Shown: positions 27,001 to 42,000 of the stretch, one piece after another
Position numbering within the stretch: position 1 is the stretch's first letter
How the letters are laid out: every line of letters starts with the position of its first letter
Origin: Pomphorhynchus laevis
Lineage: Eukaryota > Acanthocephala > Palaeacanthocephala > Echinorhynchida > Pomphorhynchidae
Direction of reading: 5' to 3'
Assembly: GCA_012934845.2 (NCBI GenBank)
Contig: WNNJ02000697.1
Span: 55,707-119,706, forward strand
Length of the DNA stretch: 64,000 bases
Program-made: the position numbers and the translations under genes
The notes under the pieces: model-generated
What the model saw: only the letters and a program-made list of their open reading frames with translations
Database searches by the model: none
What the model was told of the DNA's origin: nothing

Positions 27001-30000
27001 CTGTTTCTCAATTAGTTTATAATAATTATTTTTTTAGTTTTTATCATTTGCTTCTATTTTTATATATTTTAACAAACGAATTCATGTTTTTAAATATGGC
27101 AGGATTTGTTTTAATTGAACCTGTAGTTTACATTTTCGTCTATTATGTTGTTTTAAACTGCCTTTAGTTGTATTAAACTATTTATTTTTCTACTTTTAAT
27201 TTAAGAGATTGTAAATATCATTAAAATTCGAACATAAATTTTATTTTATTTAATTAAGGAAATTAGACGGATTTTTGATCCTGATTTTTTATCCTAGCAA
27301 CTATTAAGCTGTTGAACTAAATAACGTAGATTATAATAACATATATTAATAACGTATATTAGTTTTAACTAAATAATCAGTAAGTTATTATTTTAATAAA
27401 TCATTTTAATCGCATATTTACTAAGTGCATTTTATAAATATCAGATTAAGATGAAATGCTAGTTTAATTGAAATTTTGATAATTACAAAATTTTAAATCG
27501 AATAAGTAAATAATAAGTTTTAATAACTAAGTTTTAATTAATGTAGCATCAAAAACCTCTGTTCTTTATACTAATTTTAATTTAAAATTTTTCAGCAAGA
27601 CCTACAAACATATTTATCTTTATATTTCGCAAGCTGCTGACAGAGCAGATACAAAGCTTACAAATTAGCAAGTTTGTTCAATGGAAACAAATTGTAGATA
27701 TTTTCAGATGATTCTAGTAGCAGCTTGCTAAATATAAAAACAAATTAGTATTTACCGTAAAAATAAATAGAAAATGTTATAAACATATTATAAATTAGAA
27801 TAATTATATAATTTTAATTATCAAATAAATTATTATTTAAATATAAACATTATTTAAATTATAAATATATTATGGATAATATATCAAGTTAAATATAATA
27901 TATTATATATCAAGTTTAAATAAAGATTAAAATTTAAAATAAAAGTCAATTTTTATTAATTGATTAATAAATAACAGACTTTGGATTAGAATAAGAATTA
28001 GAGGTCATCAGGAGGAACTGCTATGCTATCAGGTTTCGGCCCCTAACTTCTCTACTCAACATCGCGCGGGGTCAAGCACGTTCTATTGACGTATTTCCTC
28101 TGATTAAATTTGATTTAACAGTATCTTATTCTAATTCAAAGTATATTATTTATTATCCATCCATAAAAATTTTCCGCTAATGATTTTAACAACAGAATTT
28201 TTAGAACACACAGAAGGAATAAATTTTCAAAATATTAATATGTACGATTTTAGTACACTTTATACGAATTTAGATTTAGCAGAAATTAAATAAACGCTAG
28301 AAAATTTAATTTGCCTTATATTTGGATATATATATTAGTTAAGTCCCGTTGTGCGGAATGAATCAACGGTCAGATTCCTAATGGAATCCGTGCTACTACA
28401 TGATTTAGCAGCGAAGTGATAGAGTACTCGGCAACACTCATCAGAAGAATGAAATAACCCCTGATCGTTTCGCTTGCCTGTGTGACAGTAAAATAAGGCA
28501 TTTCTGACACATTGCTTAAACGTCCGAAGCTTTCGTTGTCGAAACAGAATATTTGTTGTGCAGACCATCTTTATCTACTCAGTCTTATCAAATTAACCTT
28601 ATATTCGGCAATAGAAATACATATGCTATAATAACTACAACGCATATACAACAAAAATTAAACCATCAAGTAAATATAAATATATGGATAAAATTGAATT
28701 AATAGAATCCTTAAATATTTTGATAAATCGAAATTATTTAAAAATAGGGACATCTATATTTAGACAAATAAAAGGTGTTACAATGGGATGTAATAGTAGC
28801 CCAATTATAGCTGACTTGTTTTTAAGCTTTATAAAATATGAATTTGTTCATAACTGTGTAAAAAATAAATCTAAATTAAATTAAGATATGAAATATGTTT
28901 CAATACATTGATGATATATGTGTATTCAATTTTGGCAATTTTTATTCAATAAGTGAACAAATTTATCCAGGTAGCCTCATTCTTAATAAAACCAATATTT
29001 ACAATCAAGAAGGTATATATCTAGATATTAACATTAAATTAACATCAATTAAAACTGTTATTAATTAATATCATAAAGATTACATTTTTAAATTTACAAG
29101 AAACATTTTACAAAAAATAAATTAATAGAAGCCTTAAATATTTCGATTTAATAAAATTGAATTATTATAAGTCTTAAATATTTTAGTTAGTCAAACTTAT
29201 TTAAAGGTAGGGACATCTATATTTAGACAAATAAAAGGTGTTCCAATGGGAGGTAATAGTAGCCCAATTATAGCTGACTTGTTTTTAAGCTTTATAAAAT
29301 ATGAATTTGTTCATAACTGTGTAAAAAATAAATCTAAATTAAATTAAGATATGAAATATGTTTCAATACATTGATGATTTATGTGTATTTAATTTTGGCA
29401 ATTTTTATTCAATAAGTGAACAAATTTATCCAGGTAGCCTCATTCTTAATAAAACCAATATTAACAATCAAGAAGGTATATATCTAGATATGAACATTAA
29501 ATTAACATCAATTAAAGCTATTATTAATTTTTATATAAAGATGACATATTTAAATTTACAAGAAACATTTTTATGAGCATTCATGCATACCATATAACAG
29601 GGGTGTCAGACAAATGTAAGACGGCTGGCCATATTTTAATTAATTTCAATCTCGCGGGCTACACATAGCAAATTTGTTAGTAAAAGGGTGCCAGACAAAT
29701 ATAAGACGGCTGGCCATATTTTAATTAATTTCAATCTCGCGGGCCGCACATACCAAATTTGTTAGTAAAAAATAATACATGCATTTAGATGACAATCAAA
29801 AACGTTTAGATAGTTAATTTTTTCAACAAAAAATACATGTTTAAATAAGAAACATAATGCAGAATAAAGATTGGCCATTTATTTTTTTCATATAAGTTCG
29901 TTCATTATTTCTATGCAAAAATATTCTAGCTTCCATCTGTCTTTAAAAGTTCTTCCTTTATCCTGTATACTTCTCTTTCTTGACATTATTCTTAAAATGA

Positions 30001-33000
30001 GGTATTTAAAAAAATATTATTACAGTAAAAATGTTATATAGTTCCTAAATTGTTATAATTGTATCCATAAAAACTCAAAATTTTACAAATTGTAAAAATA
30101 TCAAACAAAATCACAAAAAAATTAAAGTAGAAAGATTCATAAAAAATCTCGCAGACCGCACAAAATCCTCTCGCTTGCCACGTGTTTGACACCCCTGCCA
30201 TATAATATTAAATAAAATACATTAAATAATGAAATTTTATGAATTGCCATAATATGTAATGATATTGGGTTTATTTAAAATCATTTAAATTATTTAATAG
30301 ATACATATTTTAACAAAGTTGAAATAGAAATAAAGTCAAACAGAAAATCGTAATTCTGTTTCCTATCAGTCGATCATGATTTTGTATTAGAATATTTTTA
30401 TAGACCAAAAATGTAATACACGTAGATTTACTGCATTTTATTAGTATCAGATTAAGATGAAAGACTTCTTTAATTGAAATTTTGATAATTACGAAATTTC
30501 AATTAAAGTTTCTTGACTGACATTATTAACAGATACTTTCAATACAAAAATATTAAAATTCCGCTTTACTTTTGATAATCTTTGTAGAATAGAACCAAAA
30601 CAAATTATGCTAGCTTAAATACAAATGTTCAATTTGCAGAATATCGTCAGCAAACTATGATAAATTTAATAATTTTGCGTTTATCTGTTCCTTATAGTTA
30701 GATTAGACATTTTAAAATAAAAATAATAAATAGTTAATATTTAACCATCATTAGTTAGGATTGCTAAACTAAATTATTGTTTTGCAGATCTTAATAAATT
30801 TTCAACAATTACAATCGTAATAAGCAGGTGTATTTTAATAAATAATTGTTTTATATGTAGAATAATTACCAATCATAAGGAGTTGATGTACTTGACGATG
30901 ACAGGAGTCCCCGTCGAAACGTTGCACCGTTTTTGAAATAAAAATCAAATTTAACTAATTTAAATCTTTTAAATAAATATTTAGAATCAAAAATATTGAG
31001 ATTAAATAATATTGATGATATAAAGATCACAACTTTCTTAATTAGATCAACGTCAAAGTATCTTAAAATCGTAAACATATAAAATACGACATGAAGATTT
31101 AGTTACATATTTGTGATTACAACTATGTACTAACTTGAGTTTTTAGTAAAATCCCCCATTCAGTTAACACGATTTCTTCACGATATAACTGTCTTTGCAA
31201 GTTTGTCGAAAATTTATCGTATTATATAAAATTTGATTTTCGTCTTTTAAGAGTTGACGTAAACCTTAATAAGGACAAGCAGATATTGGAGCAGCAAATT
31301 AACGAAGAACTTACCGAACTTAAATATTACAACGAATTTCACGGCAAGGTATGTATAATATAAATCATAAAAAAATACAAAAACAATTAGCTACAATGAA
31401 ATAATTTTTAACAAATAAACTGTGCTGCCCTCCAATGAGTTCCATAAAAAGGTGAAATTGTAAAATAAAACATCAGCAGTCAATTTGTATCAGGACATAG
31501 ATTCACTGATCATAAACTGGTGACGCTCCCGGGATATCACTTTCGCGATAAATATACACAGCTTTTCCCCATGTAAATAGAGCTTTTTAGAATATAATGA
31601 TCTGATTGTGTACAAAGAAAAAATGATAATTACTAATGCATCTTGAAGGAACAGGTATATTTTCTAAATATACATATCCATTTAGATTAAAGAATATGAG
31701 GAAGTCCTTACAAAATTAGAATTTACTTTTCGTTTACTAGAACCTTTATTTAAAATATAAAGTGATACTAATAAAGAATGCGTTAATTAGGATTTTGCCT
31801 TGCTGTGTTCTTGTTTTAATATAGCGCATTTGAAAGGTAGGCAACGTCATCCTCAGACAGAAGGCCAAATAGAAAGGTTCGAGCATTAACTAGATATATT
31901 TAAAAACATATATCTGAACAAAACAATGCTCACGGTGTGAAGAGATGGATATACCTTCTAGAACAAATAACTTACGATTATAATTGTGCGAGACATTTTA
32001 CCACTAAAGTGTCACAACTTAAGACAGTCCAGGTTATATTTTTGTTGTAGTTTGAAGAAGTATAAATACAGAAGAATTAACGAACTAGGAAGATGATAAG
32101 CTAAGTATTCTATTGGGTACAACTTAGGAAGATTTTTTTGAATATTCTATCGTAAACAGCAATAGTGTGTGGCAATTCTATTCGTATAGAATGAACATAA
32201 AATGTGTACACATCAGATCAGCTAAATGAGTCTACTTCTTTTATACTATTTATAAATAATAAAATTGATATATTAACAAAATAATTATTAATAATTACTA
32301 ATAAGTTTTTTTATAATTTATATGAAGTTAAAATTTATAATAAAAATCAATTCTATGAATTGACTAATAAATAATATACTATGTATCAGAATAAGGATTA
32401 GAGATCATCAGAAAGAACTATTATGTTATCAAGTTCCGAATAATATTCCTCGTCCTAACATGTCAGCAGAGCCCTATACATACTCATGATATATTTTCTC
32501 TGATTAAATTTGATAATACAATCCTTCTCTAATACAAAGTATATTATTATCCATCAAAATTGTCTGCTTAAAAGTTTAAATTTATTTTTAATAATATTTT
32601 ATTGATTCATATATTTTACGATATTTTGATTGACTTTATTTTTATATCAACCTTGTTTAAATATGTATCTATTAAATTATTTAAATATATTTAAATAAAT
32701 TATTAAAATAACTTATTTAATAAATTATTTGAATATCATTATTTAAATATTTATAAAGAAAAACAATATCATTGCTTGTTATACGGCATGCATGAATACT
32801 CACACAAAAGTGTTTGTAAATTTAAATATGTCAGCTTTAAAATTTAAATTAAAAGTAGTTTTAATTATGAATCTTTAAAATATAATTTTGAAGAGAACCA
32901 ATATCATTACATATTATTGTAATTCTTAAAATTTCGTTATTAAATGTATTATATTTAATATTCTATGATATTCATGAATGCTAATGCAAAAATGTTTTTT

Positions 33001-36000
33001 ACATTGATTTTAAATATTTTATCGTTACAATTAAAATTAAAAGTAGTTTTTATTGATATTAATGTTCATATCTTATTATATATAATATACATATTATAAT
33101 ATATATAATAGATATATATCTTATTTATCATTAATATTAGTTTTATTGAGAAGAAGGCTACCCGAATAAATTTGTTCTCTTGTTGTCCATTCATTTATGG
33201 GAAATAACATAGCATCTCGCATCATAAAATTTTACCATAGCAAACAAGGTTCTTAACTGTTTCCTGAAGGTTTATTAAAAATAACTTCTAGCTAACAAGT
33301 ATCTAGTTGTTCTTTCTTCCATTGAATAATCATTAATTCCGATGGATAAATACGACGAAATGTTTGATTTGTCTAGATTGCCGCACAAATAATAAATCTG
33401 TCATCTTTACAATATAAATGAATTATAGTTTTAATCGATTTAATATTGGTTTTATTAAGAATAAGGCTACCTATTATTTATTATCTATTATTTATTATTT
33501 ATTATAACTTAAACTTGTAAATTTAAATCTGTCATCTTTACGATATAAATTAATAATAGTTCTATTTGATGTTAATTTAATGTTCATATCAATGAACATT
33601 AAATTAATTTAATGGTTAATTTAATGTTCATATTCTCTTTTTTCTTTATCATTAATATTGGTTTTATTAAGAATGATGCTACCTTGATAAATTTGATCGC
33701 TTATTGAATAAAAAGTATTATCGTTAAATACACATATATAAATATATTAATTTACTATTAAAATTAAAATCTATGTTTAAATTAATTTAGTTAATTTTAG
33801 GTGTTTGTGCTAGGTGCATTTTGGGTTAAGCTTCCAAAAGAAGTTTTAAAACGCATTACATTCTTCAGCAATTTTTCCTGTTCGTTTTGTTAATGAAAGT
33901 TGAGCATAATTCTTTCAGATTAATTTATATTAATTAGTATGATTGTGCTTTTTTATGTTATGCCTTTACTATATTTATTGAATATTTTATATTCAATAAA
34001 AATATCTAGCTTAAATATACTTCAAACTAATAAGGATATTCTAATCAAAAGGAATGTGCTAGGATTACCTTCCATTGCAACACCTTTTATTAATTTAAAA
34101 CCTTTTATTTAATTTTTATAATTTTGATTTATGAAAATGTGTCTTTAATTAATTAAATTTTATCTATATATTTATATAATCGTTGAATTTTTGTAATAAT
34201 GTATCGAAACATATATTTCATATATTTATATAATTTAGATTTATTTTTTACATAGTTATGAACAAATTCATATTATATAAAGCTTAAAAATAAGTCAGCT
34301 ATAATTGGCCTACTATTAGCTCTTATTGGGACACCTTTTATTTGTCTAAATATAGATGTCCCTACCTTTAAATAATTTTGGTTTATTAAAATATTTAAGA
34401 CTTCTATTAATTCAATTTTATTCACATATTTAAATGTTTATATTTAAATAATAATTTATATAATAATTAAAATTATATAATTTTTATAATTTATAATATT
34501 TTAATGAAATTTTGTAATTTATTTTTACAATAAACACTAATTTGTTTTTATATTTAGTTAATGTACCAATGCATTATATCTGTATAGAGAGAAGCAGATA
34601 GGTGTAATAGACAGTCCTGGTTGAATCAAATCTCTAATTTATTAATTATCCCTTGATGATCCCGGGCAGCGGTGCTTCCTTTGTAATTATATATAATTAT
34701 ATATAATGTTTATATTTAAATAACAATTTATATAATCATTATATATAATGTTCATAATTAAATAATAATTTATATAATAATTAAAATTATATAATTATTA
34801 TAATCTATAATATGTTTATACAATTTTTTAATTTATTTCTACAACAAACACTAATTTGGTTTTATATTTAGTTAACATAGAATTTTTATATTTATACATG
34901 GTATTTTCAAGAATACAGTTTTATTTTTTCTGGAGTACATTTTGTTTTATCAAACAACATACGTAGGTTGTGACCTTATAAGTACAGTGTAGCTCTATCT
35001 TAGGATCTCACTATTTTCATATTCTTCATTCACTATAGAATATTCTTCTCAGAAATCGAAATACTGAATATTCTCTTTTGAACAGTCAGGGGGGCAAAGT
35101 TCCTCACTTACCAGTCAGAATTGCGACGAATCGGTTTAAAAATTAGAATAAATTAAACTAAATGTAGCTTCTCATTTATCAATTCGTTTACAGCTAAACG
35201 GCGAATTTCGTTTATCAAACTCATTTCCTTTGAAACTGTATTCATTTAAAGTTACAGTTTCAAACTGTACTTTAAAACTGTAAAAATTCAAAATGCTGGA
35301 TTTCGAATTCATCGCATTTATAAAAATGCTACGAAATGGTAAACTTTTCTTGATTGATACTTACAGCTTGACAAGGGTATCACTCCTTTTACATGTTATG
35401 AAAATAAATAGATAAAAAATTGCATTTTAATTAAATATTCAATTTTAATATTGATAAATAATTAATTGTAGTATTAAATATTAAATATTTTGTATTTAAT
35501 ATATATTTTACTGTTCGAGTCTCTTAAACACTTTAGGATTTCAATCCTGAAATCGAATTAAAGAAATTGAACGATAAATATTGCCAAATAAGACGAAAAC
35601 CAGGTCGATGTAGTGCATAGTTGATTTTTAAAACATTTAATTTGTTGACAGGACAAGCAAAATTAAACATGTATTTACGATTTGATGCTCATGTATCCGA
35701 CAACTCTGAGTGTACAGCGTATGTTGTATTCATGAAGTTAATACACTATCATTATATCTTATTATTAAATTAGACACGAAATGAAGCGACGAGAAAGGAT
35801 GAACCACACAAAGCTGTCGATGGTTGTGAAATTTAATAACAAAGTAGTTGGACAAACTCAGTCATTGTAAGCAAACCAAATAATTCATTAAAATCTAATA
35901 ATGTTTTCCCGGTAAATAGTGATATTCCTGAAGAAAACGTAGTCAAAATCGATGAAGTATTTTTTATTTACATAGTTGAATATCCCGAAGATATTGTAAT

Positions 36001-39000
36001 CAATTTAAATGAGACGTATACCCTTAAAGAATCTCACAAAACAACAATAGCAACGGTTCAATTATGCGCTCCGCAATTACAAAAAATACAAACTACGACT
36101 AATTTTAAAATTAGATCTACTAGCACGCGTAGAAAATCTTCATCATTGTTTGAAGGTAGTTTCAAAATTATTCCCTTTTTTATTATTTTTTAGATAAATA
36201 AATTACAAAGATAATATTGCTTTTAGATATATATATAATGTTATTAAAATTGTTAAAAGTAGCAGTTTAGGGTTTTAATAAATTAATCCATATGTGTCAG
36301 TTTTCGAAAATAATTGCAATTTCACGCCCTTCCAAAACAAGCAATATATGATCAAGGCTATTTCAACAAAGCAGAAGCTGCACTTGCGATTTAAATAAAC
36401 TAAGGGTATCCAACTCTCGCGAAAAATACTACTTAAAATAATAGAGGAACAAAAATTGAAATATAAAATTATAATCAGTAATAGAAGAGGTGATCATATA
36501 TACTGAGACGGTTGTTTCTACAACAAGAATCTTCATTTATGAAATAAAGATTTAAAATAAAATCATAAAGCAGTAAATCATATACTAATCAGTTTCTGTA
36601 GAGAACCTATGATATTAATTCTGATACAGCGTATATTTTCTATTAATTTTATTATATATTAAATATAATATATTTATATATTATATATAATATATATTAA
36701 TATATTATATATAATATACAATGATAACCGATTAATAGATAATATGCGATGTACAGAGACTCTCTAAACAGTCTCTCTATAGATACTGTTTAGAATAAAT
36801 ATTAAAGATAATTAAAAGTAACTTTCATGCTGTAAGGTTTCGGCGCCGATTCCTCGACCAGAGATTCCTCGATGCAAAGGAGGACTGGCACAGTCCTCCT
36901 TTGCATCCAGTAGTGGGAGGGATCTGGCACTGATGAGTCATTGTGATGACGAAACGGCATTCGTCATTCTTTCGCGTCTGGCTTACATGTTTTACAAGAA
37001 ATTCACGTGGAATGGTCTCACTCTCCTTAAATAAAAGTTAGCCGATATTAAAGAGACCTGCGCTGGCATTTGCCAGTGCTTTTGCTAATGATCCTTTTTG
37101 TTAAAGCTGTAGTACTGATTTAGTACTCTATGATGTTACTAGAAAATTTTGCACATTATTCACTATGCACATTATTCACATTGATTCATTCATTGATTGC
37201 CGTCTGCCAGTCCTCCTCTGTATCCAGTAGTGGGAGGGATCTGGCACTGATGAGTCATTGTGATGACGAAACAGCATTCGTCATTCTTTCGCGTCTGGCT
37301 TACATGTTTTACAAGAAATTCACGCGGAATGGTCCTACTCTCCTTAAATAAAAGTTAGCCGATATTAAAGAGACCTGCGCTGGCATTTGCCAGTGCTTTT
37401 GCTAATGATCCTTTTTGTTAAAGCTGTAGTACTGATTTAGTACTCTATGATGTTACTAGAAAATTTTCTAGCACATTATTCACATTGATTCATTCATTGA
37501 TTGCCGTCTGCCAGTCCTCCTCTGCATCCAGTAGTGGGAGGGATCTGGCACTGATGAGTCATTGTGATGACGAAACGGCATTCGTCATTCTTTCGCGTCT
37601 GGCTTACATGTTTTACAAGAAATTCACGCGGAATGGTCGCACTCTCCTTAAAAAAATTATATAAGATTGTATGCAATTTATATTCAATTTATATTAAAAT
37701 TGAAATTTAAAGTTGATATTTAATATTATATAAAGTTATTAATTAATAATGAGAGCGAATTTTAATTATTTTAAATCTTTAGGACTTTAGAATAAATAAT
37801 TAAAATTCACTCCCTTCGTTAATAACTAACCGAGAAGTGAACCATTTATTAATTTCATTATATTAGTATCTAATATTAAATATAATATCTTAATATAAAT
37901 TAAAGTATAAAAAATATTTTTTTTCAGAATTTTCAAAAATATTTAATATTAATTTAATTTACAAAAACTGTGGTTTGTAAAGTGGATTAGCTAATCAGTA
38001 ATAATCCTCAATTAGCATATTAAAATCAAATTAAAAATAAATAAAGATAAATATAAAATAATTATAAATATGTTATAAATTATATTATACAAATTATATT
38101 ATATATAATAAATTATATATTATAAATATATAATAATTAAATAATTATGAATAATAAATAATTATATAAGATTTAATACAATTTATATTTCTAAATTTAA
38201 AATTTAAAATTGAAATTTAAAATAAAAAATTATGTTTTTTATGAATTGACTAATAAATAGCAGACGATTTGGCCTGTTATTTGGTCCTAACAGTCAATCA
38301 GGTCCCAACATTCAAGCGAAGCTAAATACATGCTAATGACGTATTTCTTATCATAAAATTTGATTATTTAGTGAATCCAAGTTGACCTTTTCAGTCAGCT
38401 ACGACGAAGAGTCGCACTTAACTTTGAGAATGATGATGTACGTGGAGCTCTGCTAATGTTTGTTGATGATGCGAACCTGTCATCTCCACCCAACCCTTCA
38501 AATATCGCTTGTATTATAAAGCTGCATTCTGCGAAGTCTCCGTTTAGGGGATCGAGCTTGAGTGAGATTGTCAGGTTGATGCAGATGCACCCTTTGTAGA
38601 CCAGCTCTGTCTTCGCGTTTATGAGCAAGAAAATTTTCAGGCTATTCGGTCTTTACCGCCACCGTCGTCAGCAGGTATGTATGGTTTAAGCCCAGTCCAT
38701 TTACGAGAATTCACGGGTCTTTCGGCATCGGCAGCCGGTGTCCAACTTTTCAAGAGTCTATGTATGATTATGAGTCTTTTACTCAAAGGAAAGATTCCTA
38801 ACCGAATTGCTACCTACATTTGTAGAGCAAACATGCTTGATCTTCCAAAGAAGGATGACAACGTTAGACCGATCGGAATAGTCGGTATACTTCGTCATTT
38901 AACATCCAAGATAGCTGTGATACTTGTATGCCCGTCACGGATCAATATACTATTTTCGGATCAAGTAGGTGTTAGGGTTCTAATGGATGTAGAAGCCAGT

Positions 39001-42000
39001 ATTCACTCAGCAAGATTATTCATCGAGTCAAATCCCTCTTCGGCTCTTTTGAAGCTGGATTTTCACAACGCGTTTAATTGCCTGGATCGATCAGTGATGA
39101 TTTCTACCGTTCACGAGTTAGTATCAGAACTGCTACCTTTCGTTACATACTGTTACGCGCCCGACTCCTCACTTCTGTTCGGCAATAAGGTAATTTCTTC
39201 TAGCAGCGGTGTCCATCAGGGAGACATTCTTGTACCTTTTTTATTTTTGCTAATCATTAATTCCTGAACACACAGCTTAAAGTCTCCATGTAATACTTGG
39301 TATTTGGACAACAGGACCTTGGGTTGACCAAACGATTATCTCCCTAGTGACTTGTTGCGCATACTATCCGCAGAAGAAAAATTGGGTAAGTAACTAAATG
39401 CAGCTAAATGTGAGCTGATCAGCAATAGTCCGACGCGTTTTGGGGATCTAAAACGTCTTTTCCCGATCAAAGTTGCATTTTCCGAAGTAAGTCATCGCTT
39501 CTCATGGGCCCCAATATCTGGTGTTGATCACATCCGAACATGATTTAGAGTCGCGTTAACCCAGCTAGGATATATGAACAAGCAGCTATTTTTGCTCCGC
39601 TGTCAAGATGCACTCATCCTGATGTTATGTTCGTGAAGTCTTCCACGAGTTGTGCATCTTATTAAGGCCTCATCTTGCTATGGGTGCTCTGACCTACTGA
39701 GGAATTTCAATAAGTTACAGTTGCAAATTATTATGGAAACTCTAAACGTAAAAATCGACGGGCTAACTGATATCTAGGCGCTCATGCCAATTCTTTAGAA
39801 GACTTCGCAGTTCCAGTTTTCTACACCTCGTTATCCGCCTCGATCGAAATTGTAACTGTAATTATTTGAGAAATCCGAAATCAATTCAGCATTTTATACA
39901 CGACGCTGATCATTCCATCATTCTATTTAGCGTCAGTAAACTACATTGGATCCAACCGAGGAAAAACAAACTCAAATATTTTCGTTAAATTTTCTGTATG
40001 AAAGCAGTCCGGCAAGTTGGTCGACGATTCTCCCATTTGTTTGATAAAATTCGTTTACTATCAACAAAGAACGGGTTTTGCGGGTATTTTTTGGAGCAAA
40101 TCTATCAGCCACTTTCAGAACTAAGTTCGACGATACCTCCTTCTCGTTGGCAATCAGCCTTAGACTTGGTCAAACACTTCGCAGCTCGTTTAAATGCGCA
40201 TGTGAATTTACGGCTGAACCCTTTCACCCCTCAACTGCCGCAAAATTGAAATCGCATCACAGTCGTCATGCGGCAGTAAACAATTTGATACCGCAGGTAC
40301 TCTGTTTTGCTGGCGTTCACGCACGTTTTGAGCCTCCGTGACTCTGTAGGACCGATGTTAAATGACTAGACAGTGTGTCCTTAGTCCCATGGAACTCCGG
40401 TCATATGCTGTTCTGGGTTAACACATGTCCCATTCCTCTAGCGCCGGGCGGATCAGTAACTACGATTCATTCACAAAATGTCGTGCCCTCTGAAGCAGTA
40501 CATCGCAAGCGCAACAAATACATTGAACTTGACAGCTCTGTATACTAGTTTGTCCCGGTAGCGGGCGATACTCTCTGTCATCCCGGCAAATGTGCAATTA
40601 AGTTTCTGCGCCTCTCGGGAATCGATTAGGGGAGAACCTCAAGAACCGCTTGCAGGTAGATTGCTGCTACAGAAAATCAGCGCTGGAATTCAACGAGGCC
40701 ACATCGCATGCATGTTGGAATCCATGTCAGCAGACTGTGTCTCATCCGCTTTGTAAAACATTTATTTCTTGAATTATTGTGGATGTATACATTATCATGT
40801 ATAAAAACGCTTTTTAACATAAATAAAAATTCATAATTGCCAGTTTAATTAATAAATTAAGCTCAATGTATATAAATGGGTAACGTCAAAACAATTAATA
40901 AATACAACCGTATTTCTTAATGTATCTATAGACGATTTAATGAAACAAATAGGTATTAGTATAACGTTTTTAAAATAATGGATGCAGATCAAAGAATGAG
41001 AAAACATTGAGATCATACTCATAGCGATCATTTCTATAGTATGTTTCTCCCATCGCGTTTGATTTAATCTGCGCGACAGCACCCCGTGATGATGAGGAAT
41101 TGTGATTCTGCTATCGGTGACTCACGATTTCTATAATTAGCAAATCGCTGGATGATCGTAACTACCTTCTGGTGTTTTGTGGATATCGCATTCTGAGCGG
41201 AATCACCGTTTTCAAAGAATTTGGTCAAAGAACTAAATTTTGTATAAAATTTCTAATATAAAATTTGAAATAATGAAAAAGTTAAAATATAAATCACTAT
41301 TTATGAATTTACTAACAAATATATAATATATTTCACTAAAGAATAAAAATTATAAATAATATTAAATTAAAATATAAAATTAAATTAAAGAATTAAAATA
41401 TAAAATTAAATTAAAGAATTAAAATATAAAATTAAATTAAAAAATAAAAATTAATTTTTTTTATATTTTGATATTTATACAATTTAGGGAATAAGTTATC
41501 ATTAGTAACTACATATTGTTTGCTCTTTATCTTCCCATCCATTGTGATGGGCTCGCGAAACTCGAAGGTTTCGTTATCGTCCGAGTCCACGCGTTGATTG
41601 TACTGCAACTCAGTTATTGCCGGGTTTTGTCCTAAATACCGCATCACGTTTACTTCCGGACTGATCAGCCTATTGAGGTCTCCATTGATCACATTAAAGT
41701 GCGATCCGGCTGCATCGTATCTGTTTGTGGGGTCTCTGGATTCGTGAAGATCGTTATCGCATTCGGATAAGTTTGACGAAGTAGGAGAAGCGCGATTGTC
41801 GCAAAAAATCTCGTCATCCCCGTTAATTCCTGTTGCTTTTTCTGTATCAGCGAGAGCATTGCCTGTTGGATAGTCGAATGCCGGATCACACATCCCGAAG
41901 TTGCCGATCGCAGAGTACGTATTGTCCAATGAGATGGAAGGATTACACAATAATTGCGTGTAATTTTGTCCGTTATTGAAATCCGTATTCATTGTCCAGG

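Larger units (their letters stand above)
36880..37660 (+). repeat. Tandem ~305-bp repeat carrying type III hammerhead ribozymes
   Basis: Three head-to-tail copies share ATCCAGTAGTGGGAGGGATC, the ribozyme core, TTTACAAGAAATTCACG.GG, TTAGCCGATATTAAAGAGAC and a GTAGTACTGATTTAGTACTC hairpin. Copy 1 starts at about 36888 and lacks the 5' half of the ribozyme; copies 2 and 3 have it in full. CTGATGA boxes lie at 36930, 37247 and 37551, i.e. 317 and 304 bp apart. The left border has an extra inverted repeat, with GATGCAAAGGAGGACTG at 36871 paired to CAGTCCTCCTTTGCATC at 36890. The third copy ends near 37650 at AT-rich DNA. No protein is encoded. Location: largest CC2D2A intron, sense orientation. 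Confidence 0.9.

Noticed and set aside
31686-31757. Possible CC2D2A exon reading [20 protein letters not shown]
   Set aside because: It has an acceptor but runs to a stop without a usable donor, and exon 11 joins exon 12 at 35537 directly in phase.
40849-41082. Hydrophobic minus-strand frame resembling a chemoreceptor piece
   Set aside because: No diagnostic motif; AT-rich DNA on this strand easily gives hydrophobic frames.
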